Part shown: positions 40,784 to 64,000 of the stretch, one piece after another
Numbering within the stretch: position 1 is the first letter of the stretch
Layout of the letters: each line of letters opens with the position of its first letter
Source: Patiria miniata
Taxonomy: Eukaryota; Echinodermata; Asteroidea; Valvatida; Asterinidae
Direction of reading: 5' to 3'
DNA: 64,000 nt
Assembly (NCBI RefSeq): GCF_015706575.1
Contig: NW_024037050.1
Coordinates: forward strand, 2,790,001-2,854,000
Position numbers and translations under genes: made by a program
Notes under the pieces: model-generated
What the model saw: the letters and a program-made list of their open reading frames with translations, nothing else
Told to the model about the DNA's origin: nothing
The model's database searches: none

Positions 40784-42247
40784 TTGACACACCAAAATGT
40801 TATGACGGGGGCACAAAACGTGGACCCAACAACAAAGTTTTCCTCAATTTCCAGTGCACTAACTGGTCATGCAAGAGCTGCAAATTTGAAAAGCGGGGGT
40901 GGGGCCGACGGGGGTGGGGGGGGGGCTGGGTGAGGGGGACCTCTTTTGACACCGGAGGTCATTTTAATATTAACAATTGATTCACATTTCAGAAACCCAT
41001 ATGGTTAAGGGAAGTAAAAAATTGTCATCTACAGCCCCTCCCCCCCCATAACGAATTATGCCTGCAAAAACAACCTTCGATGTTCGCTTTCTTTCGATCA
41101 AAACCATTTCTGGCAGAATAATTTCACAGGGTGTTTTAGACCAGACCTATCTGCACTTTGAGTGAGGTTTTTCTCATGAGATTGGTAGTGTTTCCAGTTA
41201 ATTACCAATGTTCCTTGCCTTTACATTGTAGTTAAATACAAAATGCATAACAGCAATGCAGCCAAAAAAAAAAAAAAGGATCCACACGACTTATTGCTAC
41301 TCAGGAAACACCGTTTCACCTATTCTGATTTTTATTTTTCAAATTCGGAGGGGGAAGGGAAATAGAGAAATTATGTGGACATTTCCCAATGCAGAAAAAG
41401 CAAATGTGTCAGGAAGAGCAAAGTACAGTCACAGCAGTACACATCATACCTGATCTTACAAATGTAGGTTTATGTCTTAGCAATTATACTGTAACCATCT
41501 CCCACCGTCTCCAAAAATGAGACAATTCAACAATGACTTGTCTTGCCCTAATCCGCCATTCACGTCGACTTCACCTATCTCTAAAGGTCTCTCTCAACAG
41601 TGCAGTTGGTTATCACCTGCAAGCCAGCCAGCATCTTTGTGGATGTTTTTCTTAATTTTTTTTTTTTTCAATTTTTTTTTCTCTGCCTGACTCCTACAGA
41701 GCCTTGCATCATTTGGCCTGGTGTACACGCCGATTCCCCCAGCGTTTGTCGATAAATATTGACGTAGGCACATGGCGGGGCTGGGGGACGTGGGACCAGA
41801 GAAGCAGGTGTTGTGCAATACAAACTTCTTCTCCCACGTTTCTCTTATTTTTTCTGTCTCTCTTTTTTTTTTATAGTGTACAGTAGTCCATTAAAGACGT
41901 AGTGTAACGAACATTTCTATTGTGAGTTGGTACATCAGTGGTGTGCATTACCGGTAGAACAGGAACCGGGAACCGTACTCGTAAAAGAAACCTAACCCCA
42001 AAATTCAAATCTTTGGTGAGCGTCATCGGCCGCAAGTGAAAATGCACGTAAACGTGAAATCTGTTTTTGGTTTTCCACGCGGCATGGAATTTTGAAAATT
42101 CCTCATAAATGGCATTCAAAAGCTTTATTTTTCACTGTCTGAGAAGTAACTAAAAAATTTGTTAAGTTGGTTACTGGTACCCGATCCCATAATCTGGAAC
42201 CGGTTCCCGACAGGTTTTATGAAACAGGTACCGGTAGCGTACAATAC

Positions 42248-42408
42248 ATGATGTAGGTCAAGAACTTTGCAAACGAATTACTGTTGAGATCCAAGCCCTC
42301 AGAAGAGCAAAGATGGTCCGCAGAGCTATTGCAGACATGAGGACACGGGCACAACTATGCATTGATCTGAATGACAGACAGGTGGAAGGTCGAGCAGCAG
42401 GACAGTGA
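42248..42408 (+). other. Unrecognised open stretch with coding-like composition
   Basis: After a TAG, a plus-strand frame reads to a TGA at 42406 with KRITVEIQALRRAKMVRRAI, then ADMRTRAQLCIDLNDRQVEG. The amphipathic, charged sequence and its higher GC make it stand out from the AT-rich surroundings. No good acceptor or start codon precedes it, so it could be a decayed retrogene end or a chance frame. I do not recognise it. Confidence 0.25.
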
Positions 42409-42895
42409 AGTTTCAAGTTCAAAAGTGTAGGCCCTAATTCCATTTAATTGACATTCTGTTCTGTTATTCCTTTTATTTCCTTCATTGTCCAGAGGCCCAT
42501 TGTTGCTATTGTGTTGAGACCTTTTCTGAACATTGTGTTGGTAGTGTTTTTGGATCTAGTCACAAAGAAAGGCCTGTGTCCTTTTCATGCATGGCTGAAT
42601 ATCAGTTAAACTTTTACTGACTGTGCTCGATACCCAGACCGAATGTTGGCTGAAGTAGGCCATCAGCCTGGGGGTTTGGTCGGGGAATAATGGTCATTGT
42701 GATTTTTGGCAAGGTACTGCACCTCTGTAGTTGGAAAATATGCGATAGCATTGCAGCGGTGGCAGCTTTTTGGGTCCTATAACTTTATTTTTTTTAAATT
42801 GCAGCCAAAACATTTATTACTCCTGCTCAAGCATATTGGCGGCCATTTTGAAAAAAAATTTAAACTGATAAAAACACCCAAAAACTACCACCGCT

Positions 42896-43271
42896 TAGGC
42901 CAAAAAAAAAATATTCGGTCTCTGGTCAGACCAAAGTTCCGGAATTGATGCGGTGACGCGGCTTTTTTTTTGCTTTTTTTTTTTTTTCAAGCTTGGATTG
43001 TACAAACAAGGTGGGGTACTATTTTGCTTTTTTTGGTGTCCTCATGTACATTGGTGTCCTTCATAATTTGCCTTGGTGCCCTCGATCATTTGCCTTGGTG
43101 GTATTTCCCATTCCTTGGAGCTCTTTGGTAAAAGAAATTGAGGAGGTGCAGCAATAGAGGGCGCTGTTGGTGCTACCGCGGAACATTTTGGAGAAAAAAA
43201 AAGTTGACGCGCATGATTAAAATCGACGCGTGCGCTGACCAGAGACCCGACTACTTTTTTTTTTGGCCTTA
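42896..43271. mobile_element. MITE with GGCC-type ends, related family
   Basis: TTAGGCCAAAAAAAAAATATTC plus GGTCTCTGGTCAG at the left, and CTGACCAGAGACCCGACTAC plus TTTTTTTTGGCCTTA at the right. The inside contains TTGGTGTCC/TTGGTGCCC tandem-like motifs and an AGAGGGCGCTG site. Confidence 0.72.
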
Positions 43272-44332
43272 CACTACTAATCTATCACACATTTTCCAAC
43301 TCTAGATACTTGTGCAAAAAATCGCTATAGTGAACATTGCTCTTTTCGATCATTTGTTACCGGTGGCCCAATTTTTTGACCGAAGCTGATAGCCTAAAGA
43401 AAAAAAATTTGCAACCTTTTCCGTTTTTGTGGGAGACAAGGACTTATCCTAAAAGGGACATTTTACTCACCCTGTACACTGATAAAAGTGATCTGTAAAG
43501 GCACATATCACTGTAGGTAATAATGGGCAAACCTACCTACCAATTTAATAAGAAAAACCTTGCTCAAGAGAAGATTGCGATGGTACCACATACATGTACC
43601 CTGTGAAATTATTCTGGCTGAAATTGTATCATTCGAGAGAAAATCATTGAAGATGGTTTTAAAAAGTGCAGCACCTGCAGCACACTTGTTTTTGTGAGTG
43701 TTAGCAACAGAGTCCAGGTCCAGAATACAAAACCAAAAAAAACTGAGCTGAAACTTGAATAGGTGGTAGTTTTTATGCACCCTAGCCACCATATTGAGCC
43801 ATTTTGTTGCTTCATATAGTGAAAACCAAATGCAAAAAAGAGCAAACGATCCTCTGTACTTTTAATAATCCATACTATTTTTTCCTAAAAAAATCCTTGA
43901 AAATGCTTCATTGTGTCCTATTTAACCTTATTTTCGATTTTTGTTTTGCCATTTTCAAGGGTATTTTGGTGCCTTTTGGGTTTTATGCAAATACCAATTT
44001 CCATATTCATGAGCAAAAGTGTGATGTCATGTTTTGGGATATTTTGATATCGTGTATTTTCTGTCTTTGGTGATTCGTTGTTGTGTCAGTACATTGCATT
44101 AGGACAGTGAGCAAACTTTTCTCAAAGATGTTTTCAATGAGCACATCTTTGGGTTCACTGTTTGAGCAGAAAACTCCTAAAAAAGAACAGTGTATTCCTG
44201 AAATGACATCACAGCAAAAACGCCCTCAGTTGACTGGATAAGCGTGGAAAATGTTAAATGTTTTAAAAAGAAGTGCACTTTTCAATATAACAAAAAAGGG
44301 ATGTCAAATAGTTTTCATACATTTAAAGGGAA

Positions 44333-44844
44333 GATACAACATTTGCAAACATCAAAGAACGAAATGATCAAACTATCACGTAATACCTTACTGAACTGTT
44401 AGGGAATGGCGGTCTAAAGCATCCTTTAAAATCGTGGCTGACATTTTCACGAAAAACTGTATTTTTCCAACGCTGGTCGGCCGACCAGCGTTGGAGAAAA
44501 CTGGCTTTTTTCAAAAACTGTTCCTACTTTTTCATATTAAGTTATTCTGACTTTTCTTTACAATTGATTACACACCTGTGAAGGGGTGCAAGCCTGCACT
44601 AGACTTATTCTCGACCTTACAATTCCTCAAAGAGTATTAGTTGCTCCGTTTCATCTTAAGTGGGGTCAGGGAACCAGACTACAAGATTATGATTGGTTTT
44701 CTTGGTTTTTCCAGCATCTACAAGCCCAAAACGTGAATTAAGTCAGTTTAACAATATTTTCTATAACATATACTAATCCGCCAAATCCATTTATTTCTGA
44801 AAATTGCAGCAAAAGCAAATGTTGTACCGGTACATTCCCTTTAA
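44333..44844 (-). mobile_element. TTAA MITE family A, older full-length copy
   Basis: TTAA at 44333-44336 and 44841-44844. It starts AGGGAAGATACAACATTTGC; its centre is CCAACGCTGGTCGG followed by its exact reverse complement. Diverged from the two young copies, including an inserted ACCGGTAC near its right end. Confidence 0.88.
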
Positions 44845-45869
44845 GAGGAGTAGAAAGTTGCACAAAAAATGTTCCTAAGAAAAAGTCATCTGGGTGATCT
44901 TGAACAGCATGTGTAATTTGCATTCTATTTACTGCCAAAAAAACCCACAACAGCCGATCAGCTGTGAATAAATTTCCATGTGTGTTCTGCACTTTTAACC
45001 ATCAGCAAGGTCTCCTACATACTGTACACATGATAAAATTACAAACAGGAACATATACATTACTTCAATCAGAGTTCACAGATGAGCTGCCAGTAATGCA
45101 TACATGTACTTTCCTGTTCTAATCATTATTAACGGTCTGATAATAACGCTTGGTAAAATAATGACTGGTTCAAACAAAGTCTAATTAACACTTGACAGAA
45201 TGTCATTTATCATGTTGTGACTTTGAGGATAAACACAAATTAGGTGGGGACATTATTTGTTTTTAAAAACCAATTATAATAAACTGGCGATTCTTCTGAA
45301 AATTTGGTAAATTCCTGTAAATTACAAGTACCGGTAGATGTTGGAGAACAAAAACTGTCCCACACCTAACAATAATTTGGACAAAAAGGCAGCAACCTAT
45401 TTCATTTGGGCTTGACAAATTTGTATTTTCTGTCGGTAGAATAAAGTGTAACACGTACAATTGAAGGTCAGTGAATAAATATTTTAGTATTTCTAGATGC
45501 AATTGTCATGTACTATAGGCTGAAAAGCAATCTATAGGTAGCGATCTACGTGGGCAATAATCAAGGTCCATCGTGTCAATACAGCATGTAGATCACGTTA
45601 ATAATTCTCAAGGGCGCTATGAGTTTAATTACATACTGTGGAAAGATATTGTGGCAATTTCGGAGGGAAAACTGTGAACTGGCTAGAAAGGCTTGCCTAC
45701 GTGTAGACAATGTAGGTCAACTGGGAACGTACAGCATCAAGCTGCACAACACATGATCAACATAACTAGGACAGCTACATGTACATGGTCTACTAGTTAT
45801 TTACAATTGTCCGGGTGAATTGCTAAATTTTATTCCCAAACATGTTACAGGGAATCTGAGGGAAATAAG

Positions 45870-46110
45870 AGTTCTGCTTCCGATTACAAGGCATTCAAAA
45901 TTAGGGTAGATTGGAACATTTTGGGGGGCAATTTTTTTTGTACGATCATATGGAGGCGTCTGCGTGTAGTCAAGGGTAAAAGGTAGTAATTGATGGTTTT
46001 GGGTGTTTTTTTACTTCATTTTTTTCCGTAAAAAAAATTAGGGTAGGGGCTGTCAGAATAGGGTAGGTAGGGAAACCGGAAGCTGAGCTATTTTGTTTTG
46101 TTTTGGCCTT
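45870..46110. mobile_element. MITE with GGCC-type ends, copy 2
   Basis: Colinear with 35458-35732 through GTAGTCAAGGGTAAAAGGTA and AGGGTAGGGGCTGTCAGAAT; right end TTTTGTTTTGGCCTTA. The left terminus is eroded. Confidence 0.7.
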
Positions 46111-47560
46111 ATTGTTCACTATTAAGTGTTGCTAACTATTAATTAGCTAAAGTAAAGATGCAAATTTCTTAAGATGTTTCATAAGTTGGTTTTTCTGTGC
46201 ATAAATTAGCATTAAATTTAACTACAAAATGTCTCACACGTGACCGCTTAAAATGTCACACATGTGACCACAGAACAGTTCCCATTTAGTAATTTTAAAC
46301 TAAGAGGGTGTACATTGATAAATGCATCCTGTAAATCACAAAAGACTAGTCTTACTCCAAAATAAGTGTGGGGGTGTGTGTCCTTAGAACTTAGGAGAAA
46401 AGCGTGAATTTCTGGTATGGGCCCGATAACATAAATATGTCTAATGTCACACACACATGACCAAACTTTGATGACCCCTCCTGAATCAGTGAAAGTAATA
46501 TCAGATGTAGTTACCGTAACTAGGGGGTAAGCTTAAAAAATCAGACAAGCTCAATTTTATGTCACACAAGTGACTAAAGAATGGCCTTACATAGACATAC
46601 TATGTGCAAATGTGTTACATGTGCACACGTGTTTGAATAGCTCCCCTAGAGTCAGATGGTGTCAAGCTTCCCCCCCCCCCCCAACACTCCAACCCCACTC
46701 CCAAATGCTGACAAGAAATCATCGCTTCTGCTTAAATTATAGAAAATCAGCAGCTTTGTTTCAAAACCCAAAGAGACACAGACCTATATAAAGACGTTTC
46801 GGCCGAGTTACAATGTAAAAAGGGCAATGGTTTGGTTGTTGTATAGCTTGGGTTGGCATGGGCAAGCCTTTTGAGGGTTCATTGTAACAACATTAAAGCA
46901 ACAAACAACACCCTCTGATATATCTGTAATGATCTATTAACTTTAATAGGGGCTTCAACATAGCTTGTTTAATCTTGTCATTTAGGTGGAGACAACATGT
47001 TGACAAATGTTCAGTGCATTAAAGTGGGATTAGTGCTTAGCTTGGAGTGAGTGGCACCTGTCATGGCCATGTACTGGCTGTGTGGAATCCAGGGGGAGGG
47101 AAGGGGGTGTCGAGGTGATTTTGTTGGCTTAAGGGGTTCAGGGGCTAAACACTTTCCCATACGGCCAAGAAAATAAACCTGTATAAAAATCATGCAAAAT
47201 ATTAGTCTTCATTTATTATTAATTCAAAAAAAAATCATTGATTTTTGATTGCTGAATCACATTACGAAAGCACACACACTAAAAAAAAAAAGAGAAAAAT
47301 ATAATAAAGAATTTAAAAACCATCATTCCAACTATTGTTGGGACTTCCCTAAATATAGTTTGGGCATAATATTAATAACAGTTTGTTATATTTATACATG
47401 CCCTTCAGTGATTGTCAATAAAACACTAAAACACATTTAATTTCAGGATAAGCAGAAATAATCTCTTTCAATGGTAAATGTATCACAGTACACAATTTGC
47501 AGAAGGCCTGCATAGGATAGCTAGCGATGGTACAGAACTTTACACTTATGGTTACAGGTA

Positions 47561-48520
47561 CAATGTAGAGCACATCATTTGCATTTATCCAAAAAGTAAC
47601 TGACAAAATTATTATTGAACAGCATACTTGGTTTAAAGATAGTGATGGCACTAAACTCCCTGTGAAATTATTCTTTCTGGCATGCTGTCATTTTGAAGAA
47701 TATGAAAGAAGGTCATTTCCAGAGATGCGTCTAAAGATGCAGTTTTGGAAATTTCTGTTTGTAGTTCGCTTTTATATATATAGTAAACATTTATTTCAAT
47801 GTTGCCATTTCCACACACTAAAATGTTACAATGCCGTGTAAACACATTATACAGAGAAAAATGCAATGAATTATGTAAATTTGTGTATAATAATGTACAT
47901 GGATCAATTGATACTAAAACAATTTTACGACAACATTTAGGTATAATATGGTGAAGCGTCACGCTTTTGTACCCTAACCTATCGACAGACAAGTGGACAT
48001 GACCGAGAAAAAGAAAGACAGTGACAAAGGACAAAATGGACAACAGTGAGACACACAAAGACACAACCATTTTGACAACCTAGAAAAACAGTAACTGGTA
48101 TGAGACGAGGGCATATATCTAGATTCATAAATTATAACTAGTTATTCGAACAAACGTAGAAAAAAAATTAAAAATTTGGTGAAGCCATGAATGGGTGTGC
48201 ACAAGTGTTGACACGACGCACACACGCGTGTGGGCTGCTATAATTCATCGGTTCAGTGCATTACTTCGCATACCGGTAGCTGCAATCGGCTGAATGAGAA
48301 CGTGTCCAGGATGCTGCATTAGGGCGCAATTAACATGAATCAGCAACTTTTGAACTGAACTTGAGATCCTAGAATATTGTTTTCTCGGAATATACAGCAT
48401 TCACTGAGCTGGAACTTCATCAAGTTAGTTGCTAAACACCCTTCTTTAGATTTTGAGCACATTTGTAGCTTCAAACGAGCATAATGCACAAATTACAATT
48501 GATCTACTCTACCTGTAATG
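47561..48520 (+). mobile_element. TTAA MITE family B, degenerate and expanded copy
   Basis: CATCATTTGCATTTATCCAAAAAGTAAC at the left and CTTCATCAAGTTAGTTGC, CAATTGATCTACTCTACC at the right match family B. The middle has about 400 bp of extra AT-rich sequence, probably another insertion. Both target sites are lost. Confidence 0.65.
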
Positions 48521-49075
48521 CATATGGCTACATACAATAGATAAGGAATACCAGCATCTATATAGAACGTTTAATGAAGTGATGCGTATCGCTCATTTGA
48601 CAAGCAAACTGAACGCATCGCTTGAAATTCAACCTTGTAATATGGCAATGAGTTCAAGTGCCTAGTGTTGCATCAGATCATGCCCATTTATTCGGATTGC
48701 CTTGATTGGCCTTTGTATCAATAATAATTAAAGAAGAGCTTTTGAAAAGTTCAGCTAAATGTCAAGTCTGCGTATGTCTTTACAATGTTGACAAGCATGG
48801 TCAGACTATACACAAGAAAAAGCTGGGAATGTGATTGTGACGCATCATAGAGCTACATGTATGAAAAAGATCCCCATGATTTATTTTAGTAAAATGCAAA
48901 TGTACATTCTCACAGTAGAAACAAACACTTCCTTTCAGCCATAACACTTTCTCAAGTTTCTGTGTCAATCATTCTTCAAAATTATTTGATACAACTTTAC
49001 GGTTGTACTTGTAGCCAATTGTTTTTTAAAGCGCTCCTCTCTTCACAGGCCATTTACATTACAAAACAAGTGGAT

Positions 49076-49645
49076 TGTTGGTAATGTTTGAAATATTTCC
49101 AATTTTTTTTTTCTTACCTTTTTTTGCAAAATGACAGAAAATGAAATTGATGAAGTTTTTCTTTCGAAAAAAAACCAAACCCATTTTGGTTACACTTGAA
49201 TTAATGTGAATTGGGCTACAAGCGTACTTATTTTATCAAGCGATCCGGAATTGTTGATGATCTGGAACTGTATTGATAATCAAATAAAACCTTCCAGAAC
49301 CTCTTTCGAATTGCATTTGCAAACTAGGACTAGGCCTACTTATAATTAAGTACAACTCCGCCCCTTATTGTTGGCAATGTTTTAAATATTTCCAAAATTT
49401 CTTTTTCTTACCTTTTTGCAAAATGACAGAAATTGAAATTGGTGAAATTTTTCTTTCGAAAAAAACCCAAACATTTTGGTTAGGCCTAGGGTACACTTGA
49501 ATTTATCATGAATTGGTCAAGTGATCTGGAATTGTCGATGATCTTGAACTGTATCAATAATCAAATATTAATTTTTGTGAATGTAAACCTTCCGGAACCT
49601 CTTTCGAATTGCATTCCCGAACTAGTTATAAAAGTACAACTCCAC
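49076..49645. repeat. Direct duplication, ~290-bp unit, upstream of RNMT
   Basis: 49076-49365 and 49368-49645 share TGCAAAATGACAGAAA, TTTTTCTTTCGAAAAAAA, GATGATCT.GAACTGTAT and CCGGAACCTCTTTCGAATTG-type blocks in the same order. Moderately diverged. Confidence 0.8.
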
Positions 49646-49899
49646 CCCTGCCCCTCCCCCCCCTCCCCCGTCGCAAAACCGCAAACGTCAAACCCCATCA
49701 ATTCACCAACAACATCGATGTTGTTTTGAGTTGCGAATCAAAACTTTTGCTAAAAAATACTCACCACAAACTGTGATGATGGTTCGCCAGCAGCAGAACG
49801 ATCAAGTTTCAATACTTCCGCAAAGCACAATAACCGGGATAGAAAAAAACAGGGCAGGTCCAAGTGTCAACAACTGTGTACAACCGGTTTGCATATATA

Positions 49900-50482
49900 C
49901 CCGCTCGCAGCTGCACGCACCGTGATTTTGTTTTCATTCAACGGGAGCATCCAGGGCGATCTCCCCGCATGAAATGCACGTACGTCACGGTACGTGATCG
50001 GTCCACGTGAACTATTTTACCGATGTGTTCCACGTCAAGCCCAAAAGCGCAGCCACATAATGCACAGACCTATTACACAGGCAGAGTCATTTGGGCTAGT
50101 GTATTCGCCATCGCTAAGCCCAAACTGAAATAATCCATTTTAGCAAATAGGGATGACCTCAAGCAAGAGGTAAAACAAAAACACTCTTAAGCAAGATTCA
50201 AAACATATATTAAATCTATTTACGAACTCAGAATATGAAATCAATACTATGTATTTCATATCGATCATCTACATTAAGTTTAAATCAACGTAGACTTTGG
50301 TTTATATTTACTTAGACTCTCAAAACCTCGGCGTCCACAAATGGAATAAATCAACCAACTGGCCGGCTACATGCAAACTATTGAGGGCGCAGTGTTGCCT
50401 AAACGGTTTGTGAAATTCGCTCATGTCGCTAGCAAGATTCATTATTTTTCTCTTGTTTGGGCCATCGAAAACTTGAAAGGCC
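49900..50482 (+). promoter_or_regulatory. RNMT: Likely RNMT promoter and 5'UTR region
   Basis: The stretch ahead of the inferred RNMT start is less repetitive and richer in CpG than its surroundings. It carries a TACGTCA (CRE-like) site near 49980, a CACGTG E-box near 50014 and a GAGGGCGCAG motif near 50384. There is no convincing TATA box. This is a positional inference; no transcription start can be read from sequence alone. Confidence 0.35.
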
Positions 50483-63954
<13,472 letters not shown>

Positions 63955-64000
63955 GTAAGCGTTTCTCATCAGTTGTTTCCAAAATGCAACCTTTCATTGC

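Larger units (their letters stand above)
35297..50482. other. Region between the divergent copine and RNMT genes, 15 kb
   Basis: No recognisable protein gene. It includes GGCC-ended MITEs (35458-35732, 42896-43271, 45870-46110), a foldback (35873-36147), the tRNA-Ser-like SINE array (37218-37800), half of a palindromic element (39258-39510), a TTAA MITE (44333-44844), a degenerate TTAA MITE (47561-48520) and a direct duplication (49076-49645). One or more copine 5' untranslated exons must lie here or beyond, but none can be pinpointed. 39.6-40.7, 41.0-42.2 and 46.1-47.5 kb have nothing I can name. Confidence 0.6.

Noticed and set aside
40682..40933. Poly-glycine frame
   Set aside because: Product of G homopolymers.

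Overview
This is a window of animal nuclear DNA. Coding sequence is in short exons with GT-AG introns, the introns are long and AT-rich, and they are packed with SINEs, small non-autonomous DNA transposons and minisatellites. There are no operons or prokaryotic signals. The two recognisable genes are metazoan. The many palindromes built on TACATGTA and ACCGGT, and the tRNA-derived SINEs with a shared GGCAAGGCACTTTACT-type body, suggest a marine invertebrate. An echinoderm or another non-vertebrate deuterostome is my best guess, but this is inference; a hemichordate, amphioxus or mollusc is not excluded.

Left part (1-35.3 kb, minus strand): the 5' portion of a copine gene. Six exons, all in phase 0, encode the first 221 residues: the whole C2A domain and the first part of C2B. 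The rest of C2B and the von Willebrand A-like (copine) domain must lie left of position 1. The exon with the ATG begins at a strong splice acceptor at 35296, so at least one untranslated exon and the promoter lie further right.

Middle (35.3-50.5 kb): about 15 kb between the two divergent genes. It has no gene I can recognise. It holds a tandem array of a tRNA-Ser-like SINE, several foldback elements and MITEs, a direct duplication, and a promoter-like stretch just before the right-hand gene.

Right part (50.5-63.95 kb, plus strand): the mRNA cap guanine-N7 methyltransferase gene (RNMT). Eight in-frame exons give 352 codons, from a plausible first exon at 50483 to an exon ending at 63954. The last C-terminal exon(s) lie beyond the window. 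The N-terminal region is much shorter than in the human protein.

The two genes do unrelated jobs (calcium-dependent membrane binding; mRNA capping) and simply neighbour each other head-to-head. The most unusual material is in the repeats. Several families of TTAA-target MITEs share one design: TTAA target, termini running into CATTTG, and a perfect central palindrome that stays self-complementary through paired changes. One young copy is inserted inside an older copy of its own family. There is also a triple 20-bp palindrome cluster, an element whose ends carry arrays of 14-bp palindromes, and a perfect 46-bp hairpin. I found no CRISPR, no rRNA and no functional tRNA gene.
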